64,000 nt of DNA from Apiosordaria backusii (taxonomy: Eukaryota; Ascomycota; Sordariomycetes; Sordariales; Lasiosphaeriaceae). The translations under genes were made by a program, and so were the position numbers. The stretch is from assembly GCA_030549205.1 (NCBI GenBank), contig JAUKTV010000016.1, forward strand, positions 620,001 to 684,000, read 5' to 3'. Below are positions 33,698 to 45,652 of this stretch, piece after piece. The notes under the pieces are model-generated. The model searched no databases and was not told where the DNA came from. It worked only from the letters and a program-made list of their open reading frames with translations. How positions within the stretch are numbered: position 1 is the first letter of the stretch; every line of letters starts with the position of its first letter.

Positions 33698-36600
33698 CTT
33701 ACTTATATAGTTAGTAAAACTTTATCTTAACCAGTTCTCTAACCTACTATTTAACTAAAGACTAAATTAAATATAGTTTAATAACGTTAAGTAAAGTTAA
33801 TAGTTAATTATATCTTTTCGATACTATTAAGTCTATAAAGGATAAATATTTTGTAGTTGTAATTCCCCCGGAAATATAATAGGGAATATTATTTAAAATT
33901 AGCGATATTGGACAGTTTATTAATAAATTTATTTAATGCCGGTATACCTTATAGTGTAAATATCATCTAGTGGAGGCTATAATTTAATATATATTAAATT
34001 AATAGGAAATAGAAATATTAAGAAATGATAAATTATAATTAATAAAAATTAAACTAATACGCTTATTTTATAAAGTTATTTACGTACGCTTTTATTTACT
34101 TAATCACGCCTTATAACGTAATATAGCGTTTAATTACTGCTATAATCTCTTTTTTCTTTTTTGACTTTTTTAAACTAATATCTTCGAATCTATAATCAAT
34201 ATTAAAGCAATAATAACGTCCTTTATTATTAAGGTTAAAGTAGTTACAGTAAAACTACTTCGCTATCTTTTCTATTTCGGTTATAAATTCTTTTAAAGTA
34301 GCCTAAATCCTGAAAACGTCGTTATGTACTAGCTTTAATGTAGATACTTTTATACTGATCAAAACTAGGCATTTAAACTGGCTATCCTATAACTAATTAT
34401 CCTATATATCTTAGGCCTAGGTCTATAGTATATAGATAGGGTTATTTACTCCTAGCATACTGTTAACAAATTCTTTATTAAAAGGGCTGATAACAATAGG
34501 GTCGAAGAAAGTTATAGTAATAAATATAGCATAGTACGCTTGCTATATTTTTGTAAAATTCAGAAGGTCGGTACTATTATAGAAGGATCGATAGTTCGTT
34601 AAGTAAATAGTATCGTTAATTTCTTTATTTATTATATAAATAAATCTAATAGGTTAATAAAGTATAAGCTAAAAAGGTAATATAAAACATATACTTTATA
34701 AAGTATATTGAAAGTATCCTTAAGTAATATGTTTTTATCGAACCTGCAGTTTATTGGGATCTTCTTTATAGCCTACTTAAACTTAGCGACGTTAAACTAA
34801 CTCTAAAGTTTACCTTTAATCGTAACCCAGCGGCTTTTCTTTTTAAAAATGCTATTAAATAGCGAAGTATAAGTATAAATATAGTCGTTAATAATTATAT
34901 ATAAGCGGCTTAATATAATAGTAATAAGGCCGCTGATATTAGTACCGCCGATTATATTAAAGTAATCGTAAGGTTTAAACGGCGACTTAGGATCGACGAC
35001 GGTTATAAGTTACTAGAAGATTAGAAGCGAAGATAGGCCGTATATGCCGCCGCTGTTAAAGCTGAGTAGGCGGAGGTTACTGCTAGATATAGTAGTATAA
35101 ATATAGTAACTGTAGTAAATATAGTAGGTATAATATAGTATTTAATTCGGTAAAGGTAAATTAAGGCTAGGGTATAGTTAAAGGAGGAATTAAAACTATT
35201 TAAAAATCTAAGCTGATAAGGCTACGGAAACTAAATTATAAGTACTACGGTTAAATTAATAACAGTTAAAATAAGCAAATAAAAAAGAAATAAAACTTTA
35301 TTTATCTACTTATTCGGTCTTTTTTTTAACTTTTCTTACTTTTACTTTAGCTCTATTTTACCTTTACCGACTCGAATACTATATTATATCTATTATATTT
35401 ATTCGGTAACTTAAAGCGCTATAAGAAAAAATTAAGTTTATAGTATACTCTTAAATATTTAGAATAGTTAGCTTTATAATATTAACTAAATATATTTAGG
35501 TTTGTAATTTAATACCGTAAACTGTCTTTATATAGTTCTTAAAATAATTTAAATACTTAAATTTTAATACTTTTCCTTTATATTTAAAGTGGTTATATAA
35601 TATTTACTTTACGCTGCTTAACTATTACTTATACTTCCTATTAAAATAATTATATATTACTATTAGTCGACTATACTTAAACGTCCTTTCCTTATAAAAT
35701 AAAGTTTTATTTTCAATATAGCGTAAACATTACTTCTTATTTAAGAAGAACGGAAAGGGATTTGGCTTAAAAGACTTTTCTACTATAATATTAGTTTACG
35801 CCTTCTATTAAATACAGTTCTATTTTATAATCTTCTATTTACCATATAGGACAATTATTAACTTAACTACTTAAATATAAAGCTTAAGTAACTTTTTAAA
35901 GCTTAAGTTATTCAATTAATTATAAAGAATCTAAGTAAGCTAAGTATATTTAAGTATTTATAAGTCGATAGCCGGTTTAATATATTTATCCTTTTCTTAC
36001 TTATCGGTATTAATATCTTAGGTCGAACGGTTATAAAAGTAGTCTTTTCAGTAAACCTACTGGATAGCCTTTTTCTACTATACCTTTTTAACTGTAATTA
36101 ACTTAGTAAACTTTTAAATCCAGTCTTCCTTTTTAAAACCTTTAATCTAGTACTAACTACCCTTAAGCTATACTCTTTTCGCCTTTAATACAGTAACCTA
36201 TTAATCAGATAGTATTAACTTCCAAACCTTATTGAAGATTATATCTTTACTTACGTAAAGATTATATATAAAGCCTATATATAAAAGTATTTTAAATAAT
36301 CCGTCCTTAGTCAGCTTATTTAAGAATTTATTTTAAAGGTAAAACTTAACTTTCTTATTAATATATATACTATTAAAAATAGTCTACTTTAGATTATAGT
36401 ATATTATTTAATTACGGACAGTATCGAAAGCGTTACTTATATATTATTAAAATAAAGCTACTATCGGGATAAAAAGAATATACTATTACTAGATTAACTA
36501 CTTCCTTACATTAAGTTTTTAATTTAATCGCATTTTCTTCTCTAATATCAAACGATTACCGTTCTATATCGTTATATAGCCTTTAATATAGAAAAGGTCA

Positions 36601-38000
36601 GTACTTCCGTTTATTAAATTCCTTATCTATAATAAAATCGTTATAATAGTAGAAAATAGGCTATTTAAGCCATTCCTCTTTCTAATATAATAAAGTATAC
36701 TTAATTAATCCTCAATTCCTTATTTAAAAGACTACTTTAACGTTAGTAAACTTCAATATAGTAAATGTACTATTATATACTATTAAGTTAATAATAACGT
36801 TAATGAAATAAAAGATTAACCTTTTAGTAAAAGTAAAGAAAAAGATTGTTTTAAAAGAAATTGTTAGGTTTAAAATATTAAAGAAATATAACTAATTACT
36901 TATAGCTTTAGTTTATTATCTACCCTTTTATAGTATACAAACTTAATGGATATAGTAAAAGTATCTTCGTTAATTTTCAGATAGTATATAATTATTAATA
37001 GAATATCTTTATATTAAAGCGCTTTTAAGCATTTACAACTTTCGTACTTTTACAAAATTATCTCCTTTAATAGTTTAGAATACTTATTAGGCGCTTTATC
37101 CTTATTATAAGATAGACTCTTAATAGTATATTAAGTAAAAAGCTCTTTAAAATATCCATTTTTACTTTTCTTTCTTTTACTATTTATAAACTTAGTTAGC
37201 TGTACCTTTATAAAAGTAAGGCTAAAGTAATACCTTAATAATTAAATACGGTATCTTTTATAAAAAGAAATGCTGGTATTGTATTTAATATTAAAGGTTT
37301 ATAAAACTAATAAAGTATTTATATTAATAATATCTTTTTTACGGTTATATAGTAATTATAGGTTGTATTTATAAATTAAAATAGTATTATACTATTTTAA
37401 AGTACGTTAATAATTATATTAGTAAATAGAATTTAGTAAATATACCTTTTTAACTTTTAAACTATCGTTCTTATCTATATAATAATTTATAATATTAGTA
37501 TATAGTTGCTTATATTATTAGAAATATTTTTATAAAGTACTCTATAATTTAATTTAGTATATTTAATATAAATAATCGAAGAAATTTATTGCTATCATTT
37601 AGTTTATAGTCTTAATTACGTTTTACTAAGGTTTCTTTAACGTAATGAATTTATAATATTTATAAATTCATTAATAAATATGCTAATAAAAAGTGAAGTA
37701 TATAACTTATTTACCTTTTTTATTTATAAAAATATACTAGTAATGTTAATTTTAGTCTTATTGGTATAATTAGGTTAAAGGAATTTAATATCTTTAAACT
37801 ACTTATGGAGGCTATATGTTACTTAGCCTTTAGCTGTTTTGCAATCTACTTTTTGGCTTTTTACTATTTTGCAGTAAAGCGTTAGATAAAATCTACATTG
37901 CGGCCTGTGAGTGGCTGTAGTAGGCAACGTACTAGTATAGTAATAGTATTAAGCGTCGATAGCTACCTACTCTACTAATAATAGTTGATAAGCCGGGGAC
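33698..38000. other. AT-rich RIP block, unclassified decayed elements
   Basis: No ORF survives. On the minus strand about 34190-34590 still reads protein-like in one phase (DPIVISPFNKEFVNSMLGVN, then ATLKEFITEIEKIAK) with stops at Gln/Trp-like positions. I cannot name the family. An inverted duplication lies at 35115-35403. Normal GC returns at about 37900-38000. Confidence 0.5.
35115..35403. repeat. Inverted duplication, about 55-bp arms, differently RIPped
   Basis: The segment at 35115-35169 and the reverse complement of 35348-35403 align throughout. They share TATAATATAGTATT and TCGGTAAAGGTAAA. The right arm keeps CGAG where the left has TAAT. Confidence 0.6.
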
Positions 38001-38352
38001 GATAAAAAGCGTAAGGGGCGCATTTTTATGTCTTATTGTGCAACTACGCCGCCTTGCTGTGGAGCCTAAAATGGATGCGAGGTACTAAGTACCTGGCTGT
38101 GACCGAGCCCTCCGCACTGTCAAGACTCCCGAAAAAGGCGGCCCTGGTCAGCCAAATTCGGCAGCCAGAACAGCAAGTTCTGTACTTAATCTGTAAACCT
38201 TTCTGTGTCTCGGTCTTTTGTTGAATACCTTACCTAGCCACCTCATTGGTAACTCAGGTTTGAAGCAGAAAAGAGTTTAAGGCATCACCGGACGCCACAA
38301 AAGCCTCAAACCCTACCCAGGTATTTAGTGCTCGGCGACTCACTGGCATTGG

Positions 38353-38360
38353 ATATAAAG
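38353..38360 (+). promoter_or_regulatory. TATA box of the CinA-like gene
   Basis: ATATAAAG, 108 bp upstream of the ATG at 38468, in pyrimidine-rich leader context. Confidence 0.45.
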
Positions 38361-38467
38361 CTCTTCAAATCCACACTTCACCAGACTTTTTTCCTTGTTC
38401 TGTCATTTCCATCAACTTCAACTTCAGCAAAATCTCAACCGAGTTTACCAAGCCAAAAACAAACAAG

Positions 38468-39013
38468 ATGTCTATGTCGACCTTCACACCCCGCAACACG
38501 GAAACTCTGCTCGACATCGCAGCAGACGTCATCCGACTTCTCAAATCCGCGTGCGCCACTGTTGGAGTCGCCGAGTCTCTCACAGCGGGCGGTATCATGG
38601 CTGCTCTCACCTCTGTCCCTGGAGCCAGCGCTGCCTTCCGCGGAGGCGTCGTCTCCTATGCCACACCACTCAAACAAACACTTTTGAACGTCGACGCAGC
38701 TCTGATCGCGCGAGAGGGTGTCATTCACGCGGATGTTGTTTCTCAAATGGCGGAAGGCGCGCGCAAGACAACGACATACGACGATGATTTGCCAACAACC
38801 TGGGGCATTGGAACGACAGGTGTTGCAGGCCCTGATAAGCAAGATGGGAAGGAGGTTGGGACGGTATACATTGGTATTGCCGGCCCCAGGGGCAGCAAGG
38901 CATTTGGACCATTCAATTTTCCAGGATCGAGGGAGAGAATCAGAGAGGCAACTGTCATGGAGGCACTCGCGAGATTACGGGAAGAATTAATGAGTGCAAA
39001 GCAGACATGTTGA
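38468..39013 (+). CDS. CinA C-terminal domain protein (NMN amidohydrolase family)
   Basis: A single exon coding 181 residues, the usual size of a stand-alone CinA-C domain. These enzymes deamidate nicotinamide mononucleotide to nicotinate mononucleotide in pyridine-nucleotide recycling. Family landmarks are VAESLTAGGIMAAL (the conserved Glu-Ser-Leu-Thr-Gly/Ala-Gly loop), FRGGVVSYAT, GIGTTGVAGPD and GTVYIGIAG. The start is the first ATG after a TATA box; a second ATG two codons later is equally possible. No targeting sequence is visible, so it is probably cytosolic. It is the first intact gene right of the second AT-rich block, with no sign of RIP leakage. Confidence 0.9.
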   Translation: MSMSTFTPRNTETLLDIAADVIRLLKSACATVGVAESLTAGGIMAALTSVPGASAAFRGGVVSYATPLKQTLLNVDAALIAREGVIHADVVSQMAEGARKTTTYDDDLPTTWGIGTTGVAGPDKQDGKEVGTVYIGIAGPRGSKAFGPFNFPGSRERIREATVMEALARLREELMSAKQTC

Positions 39014-41636
39014 CGGAGGACTGAAGGGAGTCGTGAGAAAGGATCCAGGCAAATACCCGACGTTTCTGGTCAATTTAGGGATGATAGATTATTGGTCTAG
39101 CACACTTAATGGGCACTCGACTGGATATTTGCTCTCAACTCGCCTACCTAAGGTAATACCTATAGAACACACTTGGACACAGGCCGATTGAATCCGGTCT
39201 GCATACCGCCATCATCATGCAAAAGATTGGCACTATTTGCATAAAATAGTGGCTTTTATCATGCCATGCCTAGATACGAGAGATCTTCTGTCAATAGGTA
39301 CTCCTAGGTGTACCTAGGTAAGTTTAGATCAGCAACCGGAAGCCAGTACGCAAGTCACCACAAAGCCTCACCGAACCGGTGAGTCGGATTCGTCATGATT
39401 GACAGCTTACTTAATATCTGCAGGCTTCCACGACAGTTGTGCCACAGTAGGTGGCTACTTGTTCAGTGGCAAAGCCCTGGCTAAAATCAGATGTCACATC
39501 CGCGGAATCATTGCTCCGACAGGCCCACTTGCTCTTCACCTTCTAAGTACCTATATAAGTCTGCGTCGATGTCCTCGGATATTTCCGAACTAGTTGCACT
39601 GGTGAGATGAATGGAAGGATGCTATATACATACCAGCACTTGAAGGAAGGGGTGCTGGTATTTCCCAATTTTGCAAAGTCGGTACCTATTCATTCAGTGT
39701 CTTCTTGGAAGTGGTGTTAGGTAACTGAGGACATGAATTGCCTCGGGCCTAACGTAGTACCTGGGTAACTTGAAGTTCTAACTGCGAAGACCGTTGTAAG
39801 CTCGTAAAGCGGTATACGTGAGGCACGCTGCATGCCCCACGGAGGTCGTGACCAAGCAGGGACGGTTTCAAACTTCATGGAAGGATCATCTCTACCCTGA
39901 GTTTGAGATCGAATTTAGGAAGTGGCTTAATAAGAACTAACCTCATCTTCAAAAGGGGGCATCTATACAAAGAGCCTTAGTTGCGGACTATGATGACTGG
40001 TCAAAACTAATTATGACCAGATTAACATGGATCCATGATCCTATAGGAGGATACCCCCATCTTGGTATGCGGCGCCAGGGCTGATGGAGTTAGAGCGTCA
40101 GCTTCTAGATGCATGGCAATCGATATCACTTTAGTAACCGTGATAGAAGGTTAACAAGGATCAGTTATGACTTTGAGGTATGGACCAAGCTGTATGTTAG
40201 GTATTGGTGCATATGTATCATGGAGGCCTCTTGGGAGAATGCCGTTGATTTGACTGGTCAAATAACGGGAAGGTGTCAAGTACCAGTCCCCCTTCTCCCC
40301 TAATCTTCTTTCCAAGCGTCTGGGTAGGTAGGTAGCAGGGCCCATTTTGCATCCTACCAGCCCAGGGGTTTTGAAACCAATAGCTTCATGATGACATGTC
40401 GCTCAATGAACTGCTTGCTACGGGCATTGTAATCTCCAGTCACCTTAGCGGTGTTGGGATTCCGTGTGTGAGTGGCGCAGGACTCTCGGCCCGACATGAA
40501 GCTATTTGAGATAGCCGAGGTCAGCGAGCGCCACGTCTGTGTACTGGGGATACTTTGCCGTTGAAGTGGTGTCTCTCCTTATGGAAATAAGGTTTTATCA
40601 GGCCCGCCTGCCACCCCCGTCTTGGGATGTGGCACAGCTAAGACCGGTCACGCCCGCCGCCTTGCAAGGGAAGCGGTTCTTGCAATCTCCACGTGGAAGT
40701 TTCCCAGACCGCCCCCAATCATCTCGTGGCACAGAGCCTCTCGCTATTTTGAACGATGTGTCTACCAACCACATTGTCCCCCTGTGCGGGTATATGGCAC
40801 AGGAATTTGGATGCATGGTACAAATTGGGGATCGCGGGCCGAGTTGAGCTAGAGCTCGCAAGTGCGGGCCGTCGAGCAGACTGTTCAAGTTTTCCTATCC
40901 ACTGGCCTTTTTCTTAAGAGCACTTTTGAGTTTCGTGATTACTGTTGCTATTCCTTGCTATGTGAAGTAAAGAGTGAACGGACAGCTCTTGAATGCCAGT
41001 ATGATGGGATGTCGTTCCATTTCTCCCCACTCAGATGTTGGCCAAGCCCAATCTGGCTCGGGGCACAGAAACTTCTTCCCGTGGTGGTACCCGCTCACAA
41101 GGCTTGCTGTGTTCGTGCTGGGGAAGAGACCCACTTGTCTTTTGCAGGGGCTCACTCCCGTCATGATGATTGGTGGCATGTTTACGAGCAGTGGAGTGCG
41201 CAAGCGGGGCGGAGCAAATCAAGCGTCCCGCTGCACAGTCCATCCCTTGCAGTTGCCAAGAAGAAAACGCCTGGGGTGGGCTTCCATGTCATCGACAGCT
41301 TCATTCGAGATGAGTATCATGGAGGAGTTGGGGGCCGTTTCTTCATCTCCACAGAACCCGACACAGTAGAGACGGGTTTCAAGAGCAATTGTGAGCAATG
41401 GGATATAAACTTTGTGGGCCGCGGGCCTTCTCTTCGAGAGGTAGTTCAAAGTCACTCGTTGACTGTCCGCCTTGCTCCTTCTTTTGTCACCGTTTTGACC
41501 CAACTTCCCAGCGCCAAAATCGACCTGTTTCGGCCGATTATAAGGCGGAGGGTGCAAGATCTGCCGCATGGGTACCTGTATGCAGCTTGATTTTAGACGT
41601 CTTACCTTGTGGGCTTTCGGATGACCACCTACGACC
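39014..41636. other. Long intergenic region, regulator upstream
   Basis: A 2.6-kb stretch with no convincing gene. The ORF at 40862-41590 (242 codons) begins without an ATG at its stated start and shows no domain; I treat it as promoter DNA of the Zn2Cys6 gene. The repeated word ACCTAGGT occurs near 39305-39318. Confidence 0.5.
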
Positions 41637-43646
41637 ATGGCACCGTCGACATCACCCTCCTTCGCAGCTAGCCCACTGGAAACAGTCATCTCTCTTCCGT
41701 CCAACCAAAAGCGCGCCAGTACCCCCAAAGTCCGCACCGGCTGCATCACCTGCAAGAATCGACACGTCAAGTGCGACGAGCGCAAGCCAACATGTTCCCG
41801 CTGCGAAAAAGCACGCATGGAGTGCCATGGCTATCTCGCCAAGACGGACCACAAGACCACACGAAAGTCCAACAAGTCAGCAACCGTTCGAGGAGGCCCG
41901 CGACCATTACAAATGATACGCCCGGCGCCTTCACCACTGTTTTGTACAGAAAAAGACATTATTTATCATGACTTTTACCGATATTCTCTTGTCAACGATC
42001 TTGCTGGTTATCTCCACGCCGACTTTTGGTCTAGGATTGTGCTCTGCGAGAGTATTCGAGATGACTGTGTCCAACATGCCATCCTCGCTATTGGAGCGCT
42101 TTCTCAGGCTCTTTTTATTGACTCTACAGGCTTTGAGACATTGCTTGGCCACCAATCGACGGGCTCGTCACCCTCGCCTGCCTATCCTCGAGTTCGCCGA
42201 CAGCATGGTCTCAATCCCCATTATCGAGTGGCCATCCACCATCAGAACCAGGCAATCTCGCTCTGCTTACAACGAACCCGAGATGATAGAATGACAGCCC
42301 GAACCCTTCTCGCCATCACCCTGCTCCTCGTTACCTACGAGATTCTCCAGGGCGACATAGAAGCCGCCGATGGGCTCATGACGAGCGGCATTCGCCTTCT
42401 CCGAGACTCCATCATGACACTTCGAGGCACGGCTAGCCGACAGCATATGATGTCAATCTTTGCCAATACAAAGGATGCCGATATGGAAGACATGGAGTAC
42501 ATCCTCCCCTTTTTTTCCGTCATGAGCGGGAACTCCAACCTCTGTCCTCGACAGCTACCTCACCACCAATCCCTTACCTCTGCCCTCGAGGACAATGACC
42601 TCCCTGTCTTTGGGAAGACCAGCGCAGTGAAGTGTACTTACCTCTGGGGCAATTTCCACGCACGGTGCATCCTCTTCATAACCCAAGCCATGCAGCGTAC
42701 GTTTTGCAGACAGGGTCTTTCATCAGGTGTCAACAGTTCCCTCATGCAAGAACAAACAAATTTTTTGAAGCTACTTCGTCAGTGGCAACATGTGCTATCG
42801 GACTACAAGGCAGCCGTCCACCCCGAAGACCTTCGCACCAAGAGGATAATGCGGCTGCTCAACCTGCAATATTACACCAGTTTCATCTGTCTCACCCGGT
42901 GCTTAGATCCAACAGATACAGCTCTGGATAATTGCGAAGTGGAATTTGGCGAGCTCCTCCAAATAGCACACGAGTTTCTCAACGATCCGGAGCCTATGTC
43001 TACAATCGGGTTCACATTTTCTGGCGGCAACATTGCCGGGCCGCTGATACTAGTTGCGACCAAATGCCGCGCCAATAGAGAGCTGAGGTTGAAGGCGCTC
43101 GAGGCCTTTAGAAAGATGTCCTGGCGGGGAGGAGCGTGGGATGCAAAAATGTTTGTGGCTGTTGTCGGCTTGGTCATGCTGGAAGAGGCGACTAGGGATA
43201 AGAGAGGGGTAATAGATCCCATCAGCAGGTGGATATGGACCGGGGTGCATTCAGATGTGGACAGCGGGAGGGTCGTGGGAGAGTATACAAGGATTATACC
43301 AGACGATAAAGGAGAACCGATCAAGAGATACCTAGCATTGGATTTGGATAGATGGGGGCTGGCCAAAGGGGAAGAAATTGACTTGAATCTGGCAAACGTT
43401 GACATTGATATTGGATGTTACGGTAATGGACATACACAGGGCCAGATTATTAGTCAGGGGCTGGGATTAGACATCGGTGGCTGCACAACTGGGGGGCTAT
43501 CACCAGCTTCAGCTGCCACTGGAACGTCTGATTTAGATTCGCCCTCCCCGGGCCTCAGAGAGTGTCTCTCAAACTGGGAGGGGCTATCAAGTTGCGATGA
43601 GGATGCCACCTTCGATCCGGACAGCATGAATATGGGCGCTGGATAA
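41637..43646 (+). CDS. Zn2Cys6 fungal transcription factor
   Basis: An intronless ORF of 669 residues with a favourable start (ACCATGG). Residues 35-65 form the binuclear zinc cluster: C-x2-C-x6-C-x6-C-x2-C-x6-C, visible as GCITCKNRHVKC then TCSRCEKARMEC. A basic linker follows (KTDHKTTRKSNKS). The rest is the helical fungal-specific regulatory region that normally follows this finger (for example YHDFYRYSLVNDLAGYLHAD and LLVTYEILQGDIEAADGL). The C-terminal 60 residues are Ser/Pro/Gly-rich and acidic, a plausible activation segment. It converges with the HSL-type hydrolase downstream (177 bp between stops), so co-regulation is possible but unproven. Targets are unknown. Confidence 0.93.
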   Translation: MAPSTSPSFAASPLETVISLPSNQKRASTPKVRTGCITCKNRHVKCDERKPTCSRCEKARMECHGYLAKTDHKTTRKSNKSATVRGGPRPLQMIRPAPSPLFCTEKDIIYHDFYRYSLVNDLAGYLHADFWSRIVLCESIRDDCVQHAILAIGALSQALFIDSTGFETLLGHQSTGSSPSPAYPRVRRQHGLNPHYRVAIHHQNQAISLCLQRTRDDRMTARTLLAITLLLVTYEILQGDIEAADGLMTSGIRLLRDSIMTLRGTASRQHMMSIFANTKDADMEDMEYILPFFSVMSGNSNLCPRQLPHHQSLTSALEDNDLPVFGKTSAVKCTYLWGNFHARCILFITQAMQRTFCRQGLSSGVNSSLMQEQTNFLKLLRQWQHVLSDYKAAVHPEDLRTKRIMRLLNLQYYTSFICLTRCLDPTDTALDNCEVEFGELLQIAHEFLNDPEPMSTIGFTFSGGNIAGPLILVATKCRANRELRLKALEAFRKMSWRGGAWDAKMFVAVVGLVMLEEATRDKRGVIDPISRWIWTGVHSDVDSGRVVGEYTRIIPDDKGEPIKRYLALDLDRWGLAKGEEIDLNLANVDIDIGCYGNGHTQGQIISQGLGLDIGGCTTGGLSPASAATGTSDLDSPSPGLRECLSNWEGLSSCDEDATFDPDSMNMGAG

Positions 43647-43823
43647 CCAGTGTATTGGGACGTGCATGCATAAACCTTTATCGGAAAGTAGAGTAAGAGC
43701 ATACTAGAAGAACCTAATGACAGTCATGACACAATGCCCCATATGCTTTTAACCCTTGTACTCATACGGACTGCGACAAACGTGCCATCCGCCTCTTGGT
43801 CTCATTATGCAAACAACTCAAGC

Positions 43824-44909
43824 CTATTCATACCCATAAATCATACCTCCGACAAGCTTCCCCAACTCGCTCGTGGCGTCACCGGCAGCATGACACCACG
43901 GCGTCATTTGCAGCCATCCATTTATCAGTCCTTCGTGGTGAACCCATTTTACATCAACGCCTGCTTCTTGGAGTTTGCCGGCATATTCAATGCCTACATC
44001 TCTCAGAGGATCGAATCCATTTGTGATCACAGCCGCCCTGGGCTGGTTTGCAAGGTCTTTTGCGGGCTGGTAGCCAGGAGATATATAAGCATCCAGTGGT
44101 GAAGGGCCTGGTGTTGAGTATCAGTACCTAGTCCGAAGAAATTAAAACAGCAGTGAAAACTCACCATTCTTTGCATTTGCTGGTCGTGGCATGTAATGAG
44201 ACGCAAAGCCAAAGACGCCATTTATGTGCAAGTAATACCCCGAGCTATTCTCTTTTGCAGCAAGTGTGTCAAATGGAAGGCGAGCCTCTGGGTAAAGCAG
44301 AATCTGCGCACACAAAGCCTTTTTCCCTTGGTCTCGACGGCGTAAGCAAATGGCGGCGGTCATGTTGCCTCCAGCCGAGTCACCACCACCAGCAACACGA
44401 TCGGCACGAACGCCTCTCTTTCTACCTTCGGCGCTTTGTACCCAGTCAATCACTGCATCATACTCGTCCAGCTGAACTGGATACCGAAACTCGGGCGCAA
44501 GTCGATATTCGACGCAATAGACCTGACAGCCCGACCTCTCTGCCACCAGCCTCAGCCCATTCTCAAACTCATCCACACTTCCAACCGTGTATCCACCTCC
44601 ATGAAAATAGATCAGCGCGCCTGCCTCGCCTCTGTCCTTCCAGTCCTCGGCTGACGCGGGATACAAGATTCGAATGGGGATTGTGCCATGTGGGCCCCGA
44701 ATTGCAGTAAATTCGACATTGGCGATGGGATTCACGCCCTTCTTCAAGTTGTGAATACCAAATATTCTCTGGTGGTGAGCACGCTCGGTGATGAAGCCTT
44801 TGGAGCCCCCGAGCTCGAGATCGGGATTGTTGTACATGAAGTCTTCAAGGGCGCCATTGGGGCGATGAGAGCGGGTGCCGATCGGGGGGTTGGGGATGGA
44901 GGACGGCAT
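43824..44909 (-). CDS. HSL/GDXG-type alpha/beta hydrolase, catalytic His apparently replaced
   Basis: Two exons, 44165-44909 and 43824-44107, joined across a 57-bp intron (GTGAGT...CAG, 44108-44164), give 342 residues. The fold-3 landmarks are HGGGY at 103-107 (oxyanion hole), GDSAGG with nucleophile Ser178, and Asp281 in NGFDPLRD. The third triad residue is normally the His of a G-[ML]-x-H-G-[FW] motif. Here the motif reads GLINGW, with Asn311 (codon AAT at 43920-43922). The rest of the motif and the reading frame are intact. Cytosolic; no signal peptide. Family members hydrolyse short acyl esters. It starts divergently from the APH-like gene at 45653. Confidence 0.88.
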
Positions 44910-45652
44910 TTTGGAGGTCTCGTTTCCTCAAGTTATGTTAAGAATATTCTCGTAGCTCTTGGCAGAGTCGTACAGCAAGATTGTGAGAGGTAGAGGATTT
45001 GGATGCTGCTAACAGTTCTACAGTTGCATGGCTGGACGTCATGCTGATGTTTGTTTCTAAGCTACGGTACCTAGTGGTGATGACAGCGGCGATTTAACTT
45101 GCCGCTAAAAAAACCGTTGATATCATGGCAATCGATACGTCTCTGCTCCAAAGCCCGCCCTGTATCTCATCTGAAGTCGCTTCTGCCAGCAGTTGCATTA
45201 TCCCTTATCGTGATGGCGGGGTGGAGGGGCAGAGGGGCAGAGGGGCCATGACGTCCCCTTTTCTCGGCTGGGACTGGACAACCAATAAACGCATGTTGAC
45301 ATCAACAAAGTCCCACTTTGGCGTTGCTTTTTTTCACTGGTTCGGCGGCTGCCAAGTGCGCGAATCCAGTTAATTATCAATTGGCACGAGAAGTGCACAG
45401 CCGTCAAGGTCTGGTTGTCGTGCGACGCCAATATTTATTTTGTTATTTTTTTCACTTTGCAAGCGGCTCCCTCCTCCGCTGCAATCGCAGCAACGGTGCA
45501 GAGGAAACCAAACAACGTTGAACCCGGCACTTTGGCGCATTCCTCCACGCCGCCCCGCAACGTCAAAAAACCTTACTTAACGCGTGATGCGACGACTCGT
45601 CTCATAAGACGCGTCTTCCCTTGACTAGGGGGCCCCGCCGTTAGACCCGACA
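44910..45652. promoter_or_regulatory. Shared divergent promoter region (hydrolase / APH-like gene)
   Basis: 743 bp separate the two start codons, which point away from each other. A tandem GGGGCAGAGGGGCAGAGGGGC tract lies at about 45224-45244. No TATA box is obvious. Confidence 0.45.

Noticed and set aside
40862..41590. 242-codon plus-strand ORF upstream of the Zn2Cys6 gene
   Set aside because: No ATG at its stated start, no domain, and it lies in the likely promoter with a competing ORF on the other strand.
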